From Pseudomonas sp. LS1212 (GTDB taxonomy: Bacteria; Pseudomonadota; Gammaproteobacteria; Pseudomonadales; Pseudomonadaceae): DNA of 64,000 bases. Both the position numbers and the translations under genes were made by a program. Every line of letters begins with the position of its first letter. The first letter of the stretch is position 1. Below, in pieces: positions 1 through 10,007 of this stretch. The notes under the pieces are model-generated. The model did no database searches, was not told the origin of the DNA, and worked only from the letters and a program-made list of their open reading frames with translations. Location of the stretch: positions 4,850,001-4,914,000 of the forward strand of contig NZ_CP102951.1 of NCBI RefSeq assembly GCF_024741815.1. Direction: 5' to 3'.

Positions 1-160
1 GCGCCGCTGGGAGCCGGAACCCTGCCGCTGGCTGGGCTACAACGCAATCATCCGCAGCTTCGTGCATGAAGACCAGACCCTGGCCAACCCCGCCAGCCCG
101 CCCTGGCGACGCCAGCTGGCCTGCCGCCTGGCCAACTTCATGGAAGGCTTCATGCGCTGA
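1..160 (+). CDS. C-terminal end of a probable FAD-dependent oxidoreductase (partial)
   Basis: The window opens inside a gene read from base 2; about 52 codons remain before the TGA at 158-160. The visible tail reads RRWEPEPCRWLGYNAIIRSF and later ANFMEGFM, which resembles the C-terminal end of DadA/PuuB-like FAD-dependent amine oxidoreductases. The catalytic and FAD-binding parts lie outside the window, so this is family resemblance only. A cupin gene and a putrescine-type binding protein follow on the same strand with short gaps, which fits a small amine uptake and oxidation cluster. Codon use is like the neighbours. An unrelated enzyme with a similar tail cannot be excluded. Confidence 0.4.
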   Translation, partial: RRWEPEPCRWLGYNAIIRSFVHEDQTLANPASPPWRRQLACRLANFMEGFMR

Positions 161-201
161 GGCGCATAGCACTCACTCCCCCCTGAACAGGAACATCGGG
201 C

Positions 202-543
202 ATGACCATTACCCATTTCAAGAACACCGCCACCGTGACACTGGAAGAGTCGAACCCCGTCGCCGTGCCGCTGGGCGAGCCGGTGGCGATTGCCTCGGTG
301 ACCGCGGTGGAACGCAGTGACGGCGTCGAAACCGGCATCTGGTCCTGCACGCCCGGCCGCTGGCGGCGGCAGATCGTTGCCCAGGAGTTCTGTCACTTCA
401 TCCAGGGCCGCTGCACCTTCACCCCCGATGACGGTGAGCCGCTGGAAATTACCGCTGGCGATGCCCTGATGTTGCCCGCCAACAGCACCGGGATCTGGGA
501 TATCCAGGAAACCGTGCGCAAGACCTACGTTTTGATCCTCTGA
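202..543 (+). CDS. small cupin-domain protein
   Basis: A 113-residue single-domain protein of the short cupin_3 (DUF861) type. The central part holds a beta-barrel pattern: CHFIQGRCTFTPDDGEP followed by ITAGDALMLPANSTGIWDI, which corresponds to the second cupin motif with its conserved glycine and aspartate. No signal peptide is present, so it should be cytoplasmic. It lies 41 bases after the preceding oxidoreductase tail and 50 bases before a polyamine-type binding protein on the same strand, so the three are probably co-transcribed. Proteins of this type often accompany amine or amino-acid oxidation genes, but the substrate cannot be read from the sequence. Confidence 0.8.
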   Translation: MTITHFKNTATVTLEESNPVAVPLGEPVAIASVTAVERSDGVETGIWSCTPGRWRRQIVAQEFCHFIQGRCTFTPDDGEPLEITAGDALMLPANSTGIWDIQETVRKTYVLIL

Positions 544-593
544 TCGCTTGCCAAAGATTCTTCAACAAAAAAGCCAAGACAAGGAATCCAGAC

Positions 594-1673
594 ATGCTCC
601 GATTGACCATTGCCCCGCTGATGTTGGTCGCCTCCATCACCCAGGCCGCCGAGACAGTGAAGATCTACAACTGGTCGGACTACATCGCCCCCGACACCCT
701 CAAGGCCTTCCAGAGCACCAGCGGGATTTTGCCGGTGTATGACGTTTATGACAGCAACGAGACCCTGGATGGCAAGTTGATGACCGGCAAATCCGGCTAT
801 GACGTAGTCTTCCCCTCCAACCACTTCATGGCCCGGCAAATTCAGGGCAAGGCGCTCAAGCAACTGGACAAGTCCCAGTTGCCGAACTGGAAAAACCTCA
901 ACCCGGTGCTGCTCAAGGCCCTGGAAGGCAATGACCCGGGCAACCAGCATGGCTTCCCCTACCTGTGGGGCAGCACCGGTATCGGCTACAACGTGGACAA
1001 GGTCAAAGCGGTGCTTGGCGACAATGCACCAGTGGATTCCTGGGATCTGATCTTCAAGCCCGAGTACATGAGCAAGCTCAAGCAATGTGGCGTGGCAATC
1101 CTCGACAACGGCCCGGAGTTGCTGCCCGCCGCGCTCAACTACCTGGGCCTGCCGCACCACAGCAAGAACCCGGAGGATTACAAGAAAGCCGAAGCGCTGC
1201 TGATGAAAGTGCAGCCGTACGTCAGTTACTTCCATTCCTCGAAGTACACCAGCGACCTGGCCAACGGCAACATCTGCGTGGCGGTGGGCTTCTCCGGCGA
1301 TATCCTGCAGGCAGAAAACCGCGCCAGGGAAGCCAACAACGGGGTGAATATCGGTTACTCGATCCCCAGGGAAGGTGCGGCGATCTGGTTCGACATGGTG
1401 GCGATGCCGGCCGATGCACCGGATGAAAAGGCCGGGTATGCCTTCATGAATTACCTGCTGGAACCGCAGGTGATGGCCAACATCAGCAACTACGTGCATT
1501 ACGCCAATGGCAATGAAGCGGCCGACAAGCTGATCGACCCGGCGATCAAGGCTGATACCAAGGTGTATCCGAGTGAGGCGATGATGGGCAAGTTGTTTGC
1601 CCTGGAGGCCATGCCGCTGAATATCGACCGGATTCGGACGCGGCTGTGGACGAAGATAAAGTCGGGGAGTTGA
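594..1673 (+). CDS. periplasmic polyamine-binding protein of an ABC transporter (PotF/SpuD-like)
   Basis: A 359-residue solute-binding protein. Residues 1-18 form a short signal peptide ending TQAA, and the mature part starts ETVKIYNWSDYI, the hallmark opening of putrescine/spermidine-binding proteins. YDSNETLDGKLMTGKSGYDVVFPSN, split over residues 52-77, and WGSTGIGYN follow in the family order, and the length is normal. A good ribosome-binding site (AAGGAA) lies just before the ATG. No permease or ATPase gene follows, so it either serves a transporter elsewhere or belongs to the upstream amine cluster. PotF, SpuD and SpuE cannot be told apart here. Confidence 0.85.
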   Translation: MLRLTIAPLMLVASITQAAETVKIYNWSDYIAPDTLKAFQSTSGILPVYDVYDSNETLDGKLMTGKSGYDVVFPSNHFMARQIQGKALKQLDKSQLPNWKNLNPVLLKALEGNDPGNQHGFPYLWGSTGIGYNVDKVKAVLGDNAPVDSWDLIFKPEYMSKLKQCGVAILDNGPELLPAALNYLGLPHHSKNPEDYKKAEALLMKVQPYVSYFHSSKYTSDLANGNICVAVGFSGDILQAENRAREANNGVNIGYSIPREGAAIWFDMVAMPADAPDEKAGYAFMNYLLEPQVMANISNYVHYANGNEAADKLIDPAIKADTKVYPSEAMMGKLFALEAMPLNIDRIRTRLWTKIKSGS

Positions 1674-1699
1674 TTGGCTTGATGGTGTCTGGGCGGTCC

Positions 1700-1767
1700 T
1701 CATCGCGGGCAAGCCCGCTCCTACAAGGTCCGCGCAGAACCTGTAGGAGCGGGTCTTGCCCGCGATC
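1700..1767. repeat. REP doublet (REPIN)
   Basis: Two inverted copies of the pseudomonad REP palindrome (tCATCGCGGGCAAGCCCGCTCC, split by mismatch in the second copy) flank a short spacer. It fills the gap between the binding-protein gene and the convergent prfC. Confidence 0.85.
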
Positions 1768-1790
1768 GAGCGCAAAGCGCTCGCCGACGA

Positions 1791-3374
<1,584 letters not shown>

Positions 3375-3434
3375 GGGAAATCGCCTGGCAGGTGATTCAA
3401 AAAAGGGCAGCGATTATAGCTCAAAGACGACCCA

Positions 3435-3464
3435 TAGCTGAACCGTTCGGTCAATCCAAGCTGG
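3435..3464. repeat. direct repeat, copy 1, flanking the toxin-antitoxin pair
   Basis: The 30 bases beginning TAGCTGAACCGTTCGGTCAA recur at 4398-4427 with 26 of 30 identical positions and in the same orientation. The two copies bracket the toxin-antitoxin genes. Confidence 0.75.
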
Positions 3465-3542
3465 TCAAATGCCGATTATCGGCTACCGAAGCACGTAGAG
3501 GCGTGGTAGAAAAGCCGGGGGAGCCGACACAGCCCCCTTCAT

Positions 3543-3872
3543 TTACTTGCAGTCCGTGTTCAGATCGCGGAAGCCCTCCAGCTTCACCGGGCTACGACCG
3601 GGTAGCCGGGCGACGAGTTCGAGTGTGCCGCCCATGGCTTCGACGTATCCGCGCAACGTGGAGATCAGCATGTCGGCGCGCTTCTCCACTTTGGAGATGT
3701 TGGCTTGCTTCATGTCGAGAAGGCCAGCCATGGCTTCCTGCGTCAGGTTCAGCTCCTTGCGCAGCTCCTGCAAGGTCATCTGATCCTCAATGAGCTCCTG
3801 GCCACGCTGCTCGATCTTCTGCCTGCGTGCAGCGGGAAGCCCTTTCATAACTTGGTCGAGTGACTTAGCCAT
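3543..3872 (-). CDS. HTH (XRE-family) antitoxin, HigA-like
   Basis: A 109-residue protein with a central helix-turn-helix of the XRE type: LRKELNLTQEAMAGLLDMKQ followed by NISKVEKRADM (about residues 37-68). The C-terminal third (GGTLELVARLPG) is typical of antitoxins paired with HigB/Gp49-like toxins. Its ATG overlaps the last 8 bases of the toxin gene, so toxin precedes antitoxin, which is the usual higBA order. It is expected to neutralise the toxin and to repress the shared promoter through the palindrome at 4257-4274. DNA binding and toxin partnership are inferred from family and position. Confidence 0.85.
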   Translation of the reverse strand: MAKSLDQVMKGLPAARRQKIEQRGQELIEDQMTLQELRKELNLTQEAMAGLLDMKQANISKVEKRADMLISTLRGYVEAMGGTLELVARLPGRSPVKLEGFRDLNTDCK

Positions 3873-4239
3873 TGCCTTTCTCCTTCTTCAAAGTGGTCAG
3901 GTGGCGGTCAAAGCGGGCATCCGCACTCTTGATCAAAGCCTTGTAAAACCTCTTCTCGCTGCCGCCTGACTTGTCGCCACCAACGAGCAGGACGGCCTTC
4001 CTTTCCGGGTCAAACGCGAAGGCCATGCGCCAGACCCCATCATCAGCCTTGAAGCGCAGCTCTTTCATGTTGGCGTGCTTTGAGCCGTTGAGGGTATCCA
4101 CCTGCGGACGCCCCAACTCCGGGCCAAACCGCTCCAGCACCTTGAGCTGCGCCAACAGCTCATCCTGAACCGCCTCGGTCATGGCCTCGAATTCAAGAAT
4201 AAACTCGTCACATAATTCGATAAGGCACTTCATTGCCAT
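3865..4239 (-). CDS. RelE/HigB-like (phage Gp49-type) toxin
   Basis: A 124-residue protein of the Gp49-like / HigB type: LLAQLKVLERFGPELGRP, then KELRFKADDGVWRMAFAFD and KAVLLVGGDKSG, which is the conserved core of these mRNA-interfering toxins. The chosen start is the ATG at 4239, because AAAGG lies a few bases upstream; the open frame runs further back to 4338 but that part has no similarity and no ribosome-binding site, and crosses the operator palindrome. The gene overlaps the antitoxin by 8 bases. Ribosome-dependent RNase activity is known for the family, not shown here. Confidence 0.85.
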   Translation of the reverse strand: MAMKCLIELCDEFILEFEAMTEAVQDELLAQLKVLERFGPELGRPQVDTLNGSKHANMKELRFKADDGVWRMAFAFDPERKAVLLVGGDKSGGSEKRFYKALIKSADARFDRHLTTLKKEKGNG

Positions 4240-4256
4240 ATATACCTTTAAATAAC

Positions 4257-4274
4257 TATTCCGTAAAGGGAATA
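4257..4274. promoter_or_regulatory. palindrome upstream of the toxin-antitoxin operon (probable operator)
   Basis: TATTCC-N6-GGAATA is a perfect 6-bp inverted repeat 18-35 bases upstream of the toxin start. Toxin-antitoxin operons are normally autorepressed by the antitoxin at such a site. Confidence 0.55.
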
Positions 4275-4397
4275 ATTTACTTCTCCTGCTGATGCTAGCC
4301 CGACTCCACTGGGCGTTGTAAGGGGAGAGCGTGACCATTCCGGGAGCGATTTGGCCATTTTTACAGTCAGAACTTTCAGGCTCTCGCTGCGGCCCCG

Positions 4398-4427
4398 TAG
4401 CTGAACCGTTAGGTCAATCAAGGTTGG
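4398..4427. repeat. direct repeat, copy 2, flanking the toxin-antitoxin pair
   Basis: Begins TAGCTGAACCGTTAGGTCAA; partner of 3435-3464. It lies outside the operator and promoter region of the module. Confidence 0.75.
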
Positions 4428-4763
4428 CGATTGGGGAACATCAGCCTGTCATCAAGGTCTCTTACACAGGTGCCTGAGCTTGCTCTCGCGACGAACGAGT
4501 GCAAAAACGCGACATTTTTTGTTGATCTCAACGCCCTCAGGTCCTAAAGTTCGCGCCGAACGTCCATGCTGGAAACGATCCATCCGGCTCAAGTACTGAC
4601 GACGAGACAGCAAGGTCAGCCGTAGCGCCCCGATTTTCCTGGGTACGGATGACCTTTTTGCTTTCGGCGACATGCCTTGGGAAGTAGGCGAACCAAAGTG
4701 GGGATACGGAGGGCGTTCATTTGCAGCCACTTATTTTTTTAGTTTGCCCATGGAGTCCCTAGC
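4428..4763. other. long untranslated stretch upstream of speC, no convincing gene
   Basis: About 335 bases lie between the second direct repeat and speC. The 92-codon open frame on the minus strand (4452-4730) has no recognisable domain and no ribosome-binding site. A 12-codon frame starts at the ATG at 4649 on the plus strand with a weak ribosome-binding site. A T-rich run (ATTTTTTTAG) lies at 4734-4742 just before the speC ribosome-binding region. The stretch may be the 5' leader of speC; nothing more can be supported. Confidence 0.4.
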
Positions 4764-5927
4764 ATGTCGATTCAGGTCGAAGACTATTTCGCGCGCGATA
4801 CCTTTCAGAAAATGAAGGCGTTCGCTGACAAGCAAGAAACCCCGTTCGTACTCATCGACACCCAGATGATCAGCCAGGCCTACGACGACCTGCGCGCCGG
4901 TTTCGAATTCGCCAAGGTCTACTACGCGGTCAAGGCCAACCCTGCCGTCGAGATCATCGACCTGCTCAAGGAAAAAGGCTCGAGCTTCGACATCGCCTCG
5001 ATCTACGAGCTGGACAAGGTCATGGACCGCGGCGTCGGCCCAGACCGCATCAGCTACGGCAACACCATCAAGAAGTCCAAGGACATCCGCTACTTCTTTG
5101 ATAAGGGCGTGCGCCTGTACGCGACCGACTCCGAAGCCGACCTGCGCAACATTGCCAAGGCCGCACCGGGCTCGAAAGTCTATGTACGTATACTCACCGA
5201 AGGCTCGACCACGGCCGACTGGCCTCTGTCGCGCAAATTCGGCTGCCAGACCGACATGGCCATGGACCTGCTGATCCTGGCGCGTGACCTGGGCCTGGTG
5301 CCTTACGGCATCTCCTTCCACGTGGGCTCGCAGCAGCGCGACATCAGCGTCTGGGACGCGGCCATCGCCAAGGTCAAGGTGATCTTCGAGCGCCTGAAGG
5401 AAGAAGACGGCATCGAACTCAAGCTCATCAACATGGGTGGCGGCTTCCCGGCCAACTACATCACCCGTACCAACAGCCTGGAAACCTACGCTGAAGAGAT
5501 CATCCGCTTCCTCAAGGAAGACTTCGGCGACGAGCTGCCGGAAATCATCCTCGAGCCAGGCCGTTCGTTGATCGCCAACGCCGGCATCCTGGTCAGCGAA
5601 GTGGTGCTGGTTGCGCGTAAATCGCGTACCGCCGTCGAACGCTGGGTCTACACCGACGTGGGCAAGTTCAGCGGCCTGATCGAAACCATGGACGAAGCCA
5701 TCAAGTTCCCGATCTGGACCGAGAAGAAAGGCGAAGTGGAAGAAGTGGTGATTGCAGGCCCAACCTGCGACAGCGCCGACATCATGTACGAGAACTACAA
5801 GTACGGCCTGCCGTTGAACCTGGCCATCGGTGACCGCCTGTACTGGCTGTCGACCGGCGCCTACACCACCAGCTACAGCGCCGTGGAATTCAACGGCTTC
5901 CCGCCGCTGAAGTCGTTCTACATCTAA
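4764..5927 (+). CDS. speC: ornithine decarboxylase (PLP-dependent, alanine-racemase fold)
   Basis: A 387-residue group IV decarboxylase that makes putrescine from ornithine; lysine may also be used by some members. The PLP lysine is K57 in VYYAVKANP. HVGSQ, the phosphate-binding GGGFP and EPGRSLIANAG follow in order, and GPTCDSADIM near residue 330 carries the active-site cysteine. Length matches the Pseudomonas SpeC family. A strong terminator follows directly. The long upstream stretch (4428-4763) leaves room for leader-based control, which is common for polyamine genes, but no specific element is recognised. Confidence 0.95.
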   Translation: MSIQVEDYFARDTFQKMKAFADKQETPFVLIDTQMISQAYDDLRAGFEFAKVYYAVKANPAVEIIDLLKEKGSSFDIASIYELDKVMDRGVGPDRISYGNTIKKSKDIRYFFDKGVRLYATDSEADLRNIAKAAPGSKVYVRILTEGSTTADWPLSRKFGCQTDMAMDLLILARDLGLVPYGISFHVGSQQRDISVWDAAIAKVKVIFERLKEEDGIELKLINMGGGFPANYITRTNSLETYAEEIIRFLKEDFGDELPEIILEPGRSLIANAGILVSEVVLVARKSRTAVERWVYTDVGKFSGLIETMDEAIKFPIWTEKKGEVEEVVIAGPTCDSADIMYENYKYGLPLNLAIGDRLYWLSTGAYTTSYSAVEFNGFPPLKSFYI

Positions 5928-5943
5928 GCGTTCGCGCCGGATG

Positions 5944-5977
5944 CAAAAAGCCCAGGCCAAGGCCTGGGCTTTTTTAT
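5944..5977 (+). terminator. terminator of speC
   Basis: GCCCAGGCC-AA-GGCCTGGGC followed by six T residues, 17 bases after the speC stop codon. It also overlaps the end of the convergent Sel1 gene and probably serves both directions. Confidence 0.9.
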
Positions 5978-6732
5978 GCCTGACTTTCGAGCTCCAGCAA
6001 ACGCGCCCGGTACTCCCCGGCCAGTGCGCGAATTTGTGCATGGCCGGCCTGCAACAGTGCCTGGCTGCTGACCCGCAGGAAATTCAGGTTACCGGCCACC
6101 AGCGCCTTGCGCAGCCATGCCACGGCCTGCTCGATATGCCCCTGATCGGCCAGCACCGCGGCATGACTGAACTGCCCACGGAAATCACCCGCCTCGGCCG
6201 AACGCCGATACCAATCGAAGGCCAACGCCGGATCGGCCTTGCAGGCCTGCCCCTGCTCCAGATAACGACCGTACAGGTTCATCGACTTGGCATGGCCCAT
6301 GTGCGCGGCGCGCTGGTAACACGCCAGCGCCTGCTCATGATTCATCACGACGCCGCGTCCGGTCGCCAGCAGGTTTGCGTAGTTGTACAGGCCCCAGTCC
6401 AGCCCGGCTTCGGCAGCGAGCCGATAATGCACCGCCGCCTGGCGCGGGTCGGCAGCACAGCCCCAACCCTGCTCATGGCAGCGCCCGAGCATGTTGCGCG
6501 CCATCGGGTGACCGGCATTGGCGGCAATCTCGAACCAGCGCAAGGCCAGCGCCGGGTCACGCTCGATACCCCGGCCGTCGAGCAGGATCTGCCCGAGCAG
6601 TGCCTGGGCCTCAACGATATTCTCCCGCGCGGCGTTGAGGATGGCCTGCGCGGCCTGGGCCGGGTTCTGCTCCAGCAGCTCACTCAGGGTATCGCCGTCG
6701 ACCACCTGCTCCCGGCGTAGAGTGAAGTTCAT
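5974..6732 (-). CDS. Sel1-repeat (tetratricopeptide-like) protein
   Basis: A 252-residue protein made largely of Sel1-type repeats of about 36 residues (ALRWFEIAANAGHPMARNML, AVHYRLAAEAG, ALACYQRAAHMGHAKSMNLY, AFDWYRRSAEAGDFRGQ), about five units between residues 40 and 215. No signal peptide is seen, so a cytoplasmic scaffold or interaction role is likely. It starts 3 bases after the piuC stop codon and is therefore translated from the same transcript as piuC. The same neighbour is found beside piuC in P. aeruginosa, which suggests a link to iron uptake; its function is unknown. Confidence 0.85.
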   Translation of the reverse strand: MNFTLRREQVVDGDTLSELLEQNPAQAAQAILNAARENIVEAQALLGQILLDGRGIERDPALALRWFEIAANAGHPMARNMLGRCHEQGWGCAADPRQAAVHYRLAAEAGLDWGLYNYANLLATGRGVVMNHEQALACYQRAAHMGHAKSMNLYGRYLEQGQACKADPALAFDWYRRSAEAGDFRGQFSHAAVLADQGHIEQAVAWLRKALVAGNLNFLRVSSQALLQAGHAQIRALAGEYRARLLELESQA

Positions 6733-6735
6733 GGC

Positions 6736-7416
6736 TCAGACCTCGACCCAGCGGCGCAGCAGGTTGTGATAGGTGCCAGTCAACTGGATCAGCGCCGGAT
6801 GGTCCGGGACATCCGCCGTCAGGCGCTGGATGGCGCCATCCATTTCGAACAGCAGTGCCCGCTGGCTGTCCTCGCGCACCAGGCTCTGGGTCCAGAAGAA
6901 AGAGGCGTAGCGCGCCCCCCGGGTCACCGCATTGACCTTGTGCAAACTGGTGCTGGGGTACAGCAGCATGTCGCCGGCCGGAAGTTTGATCTGGCGGGTG
7001 CCGAAGGTGTCCTGGATCTCCAGTTCGCCACCGTCGTAGTCATCCGGGTCACTGAAGAACAGCGTCGACGACAAGTCGGTACGGACCCGCTCGGCGCTGC
7101 CTTTGGGCTGGCGAACGGCATTGTCGATGTGGAAATCGAAACTGCCACCTTCCCGGTAGCAATTGAGCAAGGGTGGAAACACCTTATGCGGCAACGCCGC
7201 GGACATGAACTGCGGGTTGGCCCACAAACGTTCGAGCATGGCCGCGCCGATTTCCTTGGCCAGGGGATGCCCTTCGGGCAGTTGCAGGTTGTACTTGGCC
7301 TTGGCCGATTGATAACCGGCCGTGATCTTGCCATCGGCCCAATCGGCTTGCTCCAGGGCCTCGCGGATGCGCAGCACTTCCTCGCGGGAAAACAGGCCGG
7401 GAATGTGTAACAGCAT
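6736..7416 (-). CDS. piuC: Fe(II)/2-oxoglutarate-dependent PKHD-type hydroxylase PiuC
   Basis: A 226-residue dioxygenase of the PKHD family. The iron ligands are visible: H and D in FDFHIDNAV (near residue 96) and the distal H in STSLHKVNAVTRGARYAS (near residue 157), whose later arginine binds 2-oxoglutarate. Length is standard. It is divergent from the receptor gene piuA across a 219-base region carrying Fur-like sequences, and runs into the Sel1 gene. PiuC in P. aeruginosa is iron-regulated and linked to siderophore-drug uptake; its substrate is unknown. Confidence 0.93.
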   Translation of the reverse strand: MLLHIPGLFSREEVLRIREALEQADWADGKITAGYQSAKAKYNLQLPEGHPLAKEIGAAMLERLWANPQFMSAALPHKVFPPLLNCYREGGSFDFHIDNAVRQPKGSAERVRTDLSSTLFFSDPDDYDGGELEIQDTFGTRQIKLPAGDMLLYPSTSLHKVNAVTRGARYASFFWTQSLVREDSQRALLFEMDGAIQRLTADVPDHPALIQLTGTYHNLLRRWVEV

Positions 7417-7450
7417 GGCGCAGCACCTGGCAGGGGAAAGGGTGCCAATG

Positions 7451-7469
7451 GTATTGATTCTTATTGACT
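7451..7469. promoter_or_regulatory. probable Fur box of piuC
   Basis: GTATTGATTCTTATTGACT resembles the pseudomonad Fur box (GATAATGATTCTCATT type). It lies 35 bases upstream of the piuC start on the minus strand. Confidence 0.5.
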
Positions 7470-7548
7470 GTGCACAACCCCCTTGCGACCCAGCAGACGT
7501 ATGAGCCGGAAAAAACCGCCAGGCAAATGTGTAAAGAATGTAAATTTA

Positions 7549-7577
7549 GTGCGAATAGCAATCTATCTCAATTGATA
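7549..7577. promoter_or_regulatory. possible second Fur box, piuA side
   Basis: The bases around GCGAATAGCAATCTATCTCA are a loose match to repeated GATAAT-like hexamers. They sit 60-90 bases upstream of piuA, where an iron-regulated operator is expected. Confidence 0.35.
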
Positions 7578-7635
7578 CAAATAACCGTTTACCCTATATT
7601 CCGCGGCCTCAAATCCTTGGGGAGGGGAATCAAAA

Positions 7636-9882
7636 ATGCCGCGCCATCACGTGCCAACACCTGTCAGCTCACCGCGTTTGCTCACTTGCGCAATAGGTAT
7701 GGCAATCACCGCCACGTCTGTAGCGCAAATGGCTCAGGCGGCTGAAAGCGCCGAACAGAAATCGAAAGAAAAGGCGATTTCTCTGGATGCCACCAGCGTG
7801 AACGGCGTGCAGGATGACACCTCCTACAAAACCGATAACGCCACATCGAAGAAATACACTGCACCTCTGCGTGAAACGCCGAAAAGCGTCACGGTGATCC
7901 CGCAACAAGTCATTCGCGATACCGGCGCGACCAGCCTGGTCGATGCCTTGCGCACTACCCCCGGCATCAGCTTCGGTGCCGGTGAAGGCAGCAACCCACA
8001 GGGCGACCGTCCGATCATTCGTGGTTTCAACGCTGAAAGTGACGTATTCGTCGACGGCATGCGCGACGTGGCTTCGCAAAGCCGGGAAATCTTCAACATC
8101 GAATCGGTCGAAATCAGCAAGGGCCCGGGTTCGGCATTTACCGGTGCCGGTTCCACCGGTGGCAGCCTGAACCTGGTGACCAAGAGCGCCAGGCTGGGCG
8201 ACGCTTACAACGGCGGTTTCACCTGGGGCTCCGACCAGACCAAGCGCACCACGCTGGATGTGAATAAAGAGCTCACCGACACCTCGGCTTTCCGTCTCAA
8301 CTTGATGAAGCACGAAGCCAATGTGGCCGGCCGTGATGCCGTCGACGTCAGCCGCTGGGGCGTTGCGCCCTCCTTCGCCTTCGGCCTGGGCACCGATACC
8401 CGGCTTACCGTCGGTTACTACCACCTGGATACCGATGACATGCCCGATTACGGCATCCCGTGGGTCAAGAGCGCCAACCGCAGCAAATACAATGTCGACA
8501 AGCCCGCGAGTGTCAGCCGCGACAATTTCTACGGCCTGAACGTTCGCGATTATCGCGAGAGCACCAATGACAGCGGCACCATCAAGATCGAGCACGATCT
8601 GAATGAAAACCTGACCCTGTCCAACAGCTTCCGCATGTCTCGCTCGACGCTCGACTACATCGTCACCAACCCTGACGACAGCAAAGGCAACGTCATCAAC
8701 GGTACGGTCTACCGTTCGACCAAGAACCGCAACTCGACGTCCAAGGGTTGGGTCAACCAGACCGACTTGAGCGCCAAGTTCGACACCGGCTTCATCGAAC
8801 ACAGCCTGGTGACCGGCCTGGAATTCACATACCAGGACACGCATAACCGTGGTTACGTCGTTACCCCGGCCGCTGGCACGGGCACGACCTGCAACCTGGC
8901 GCTGCTGGCTTCGCATGATTGCACCAGCCTTTACAATCCGACGCCGAGCGACAGTTGGTCCGGCACCATCACTGATGCCGCCGCGTTTACCGATACAGAC
9001 ACCAAAACCAGCGCCGCGTATGTCTTTGATACCTTGAAGTTCAACGAGCAATGGTCGCTGAACCTCGGCCTGCGCTATGACGACTATCAAACCAAATCCA
9101 GCGGCTTCCAGACTCGCGCCCCAGCCGGCGACTTCGACCGCGAGAACAACAGCCACATCTGGAACTACCAAGTGGGCGTCGTCTACAACCCGCTCCCCAA
9201 CGGCAGCATTTATGCCGCCTGGTCGACGTCCAGCAACCCGGCCGGCGAAACCAGCGGCAACGGTGGCTTCGACCTGGCAGCCAACAACACCGACCTCGAG
9301 CCGGAACGTAACCGCAACTATGAACTGGGCACCAAGTGGGACTTCTTCGACGACAACCTGTCGTTGACCGCCGCCCTGTTCCGTACCGACAAAACCAATG
9401 CCCGCATTACCGACCCTGACAACGCCAGCTACCAGGTTCTGGATGGCAAACAACGCGTCGACGGTTTCGAGCTGACCTACAGTGGCAAGCTGACCCGCAA
9501 CTGGAGAGTCTTTGGCGGTTACACCTACATGGAAAGCGAGCTGATCAAAACGTCGAAGCCAGAAGACGAAGGCAATCACATGCCGAGTACGCCACGTAAC
9601 AACTTCACTTTCTGGTCGACCTACGATGTGATTCCGCAACTGACCCTGGGTGGCGGCGCTACCTTCGTCGACTCGCGTTTCGGTAATGAAGCGAACTCGA
9701 TTGAAGTGCCGTCCTACTGGCGCTACGACGCAATGGCGACCTACCACCTGACCAAGAACGTGGACTTGCAGTTGAACGTGCAAAACCTGACCGACAAGCG
9801 CTACTTCGACCAGGTCCAGAACCACTACGCTCACGTCGCTGCCGGACGTACCGCGTTGATGAGCGCGAGCTTCCACTACTAA
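7636..9882 (+). CDS. piuA: TonB-dependent siderophore receptor PiuA
   Basis: A 748-residue outer-membrane receptor. A signal peptide covers about residues 1-36 (ending AQA). The plug domain follows (RETPKSVTVIPQQVIRDTGA, ALRTTPGISFGAG, DRPIIRGFNAESDVFVDGMRD), then a 22-strand barrel whose LEPERNRNYELG and terminal aromatic residue (SASFHY) are family marks. Length fits the PiuA group. A ribosome-binding site GGGGAGGGG precedes the ATG. It imports ferric catecholate-type siderophores and is known as an entry route for siderophore-linked drugs. It is divergent from piuC and followed by piuB. The ligand in this strain cannot be told. Confidence 0.93.
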   Translation: MPRHHVPTPVSSPRLLTCAIGMAITATSVAQMAQAAESAEQKSKEKAISLDATSVNGVQDDTSYKTDNATSKKYTAPLRETPKSVTVIPQQVIRDTGATSLVDALRTTPGISFGAGEGSNPQGDRPIIRGFNAESDVFVDGMRDVASQSREIFNIESVEISKGPGSAFTGAGSTGGSLNLVTKSARLGDAYNGGFTWGSDQTKRTTLDVNKELTDTSAFRLNLMKHEANVAGRDAVDVSRWGVAPSFAFGLGTDTRLTVGYYHLDTDDMPDYGIPWVKSANRSKYNVDKPASVSRDNFYGLNVRDYRESTNDSGTIKIEHDLNENLTLSNSFRMSRSTLDYIVTNPDDSKGNVINGTVYRSTKNRNSTSKGWVNQTDLSAKFDTGFIEHSLVTGLEFTYQDTHNRGYVVTPAAGTGTTCNLALLASHDCTSLYNPTPSDSWSGTITDAAAFTDTDTKTSAAYVFDTLKFNEQWSLNLGLRYDDYQTKSSGFQTRAPAGDFDRENNSHIWNYQVGVVYNPLPNGSIYAAWSTSSNPAGETSGNGGFDLAANNTDLEPERNRNYELGTKWDFFDDNLSLTAALFRTDKTNARITDPDNASYQVLDGKQRVDGFELTYSGKLTRNWRVFGGYTYMESELIKTSKPEDEGNHMPSTPRNNFTFWSTYDVIPQLTLGGGATFVDSRFGNEANSIEVPSYWRYDAMATYHLTKNVDLQLNVQNLTDKRYFDQVQNHYAHVAAGRTALMSASFHY

Positions 9883-9895
9883 GCCGCGCATGCAC

Positions 9896-9930
9896 AAAGC
9901 CCTGCTCATAAATATGAGCGGGGCTTTTGT
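9896..9930 (+). terminator. terminator of piuA
   Basis: AAAGCCC-TGCTCATA-AATA-TGAGC-GGGGCTTTT stem-loop, 14 bases after the piuA stop. A weaker T tract (TTTTGTCT) follows. Confidence 0.8.
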
Positions 9931-10007
9931 CTGTCAGGCACAAGGCAGGTTGAAGGCGGCATAATGTGCGCCGTGACAGCTTCATAAAGTTTGCAAGGGA
10001 CGTCGTC

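Noticed and set aside
4452..4730. 92-codon open frame on the minus strand ahead of speC
   Set aside because: No recognisable domain, arginine-rich shadow-like composition, no ribosome-binding site; it overlaps the likely speC leader.
7669..9909. 746-codon open frame on the minus strand opposite piuA
   Set aside because: Antisense shadow of a clear TonB-dependent receptor with signal peptide and plug motifs.
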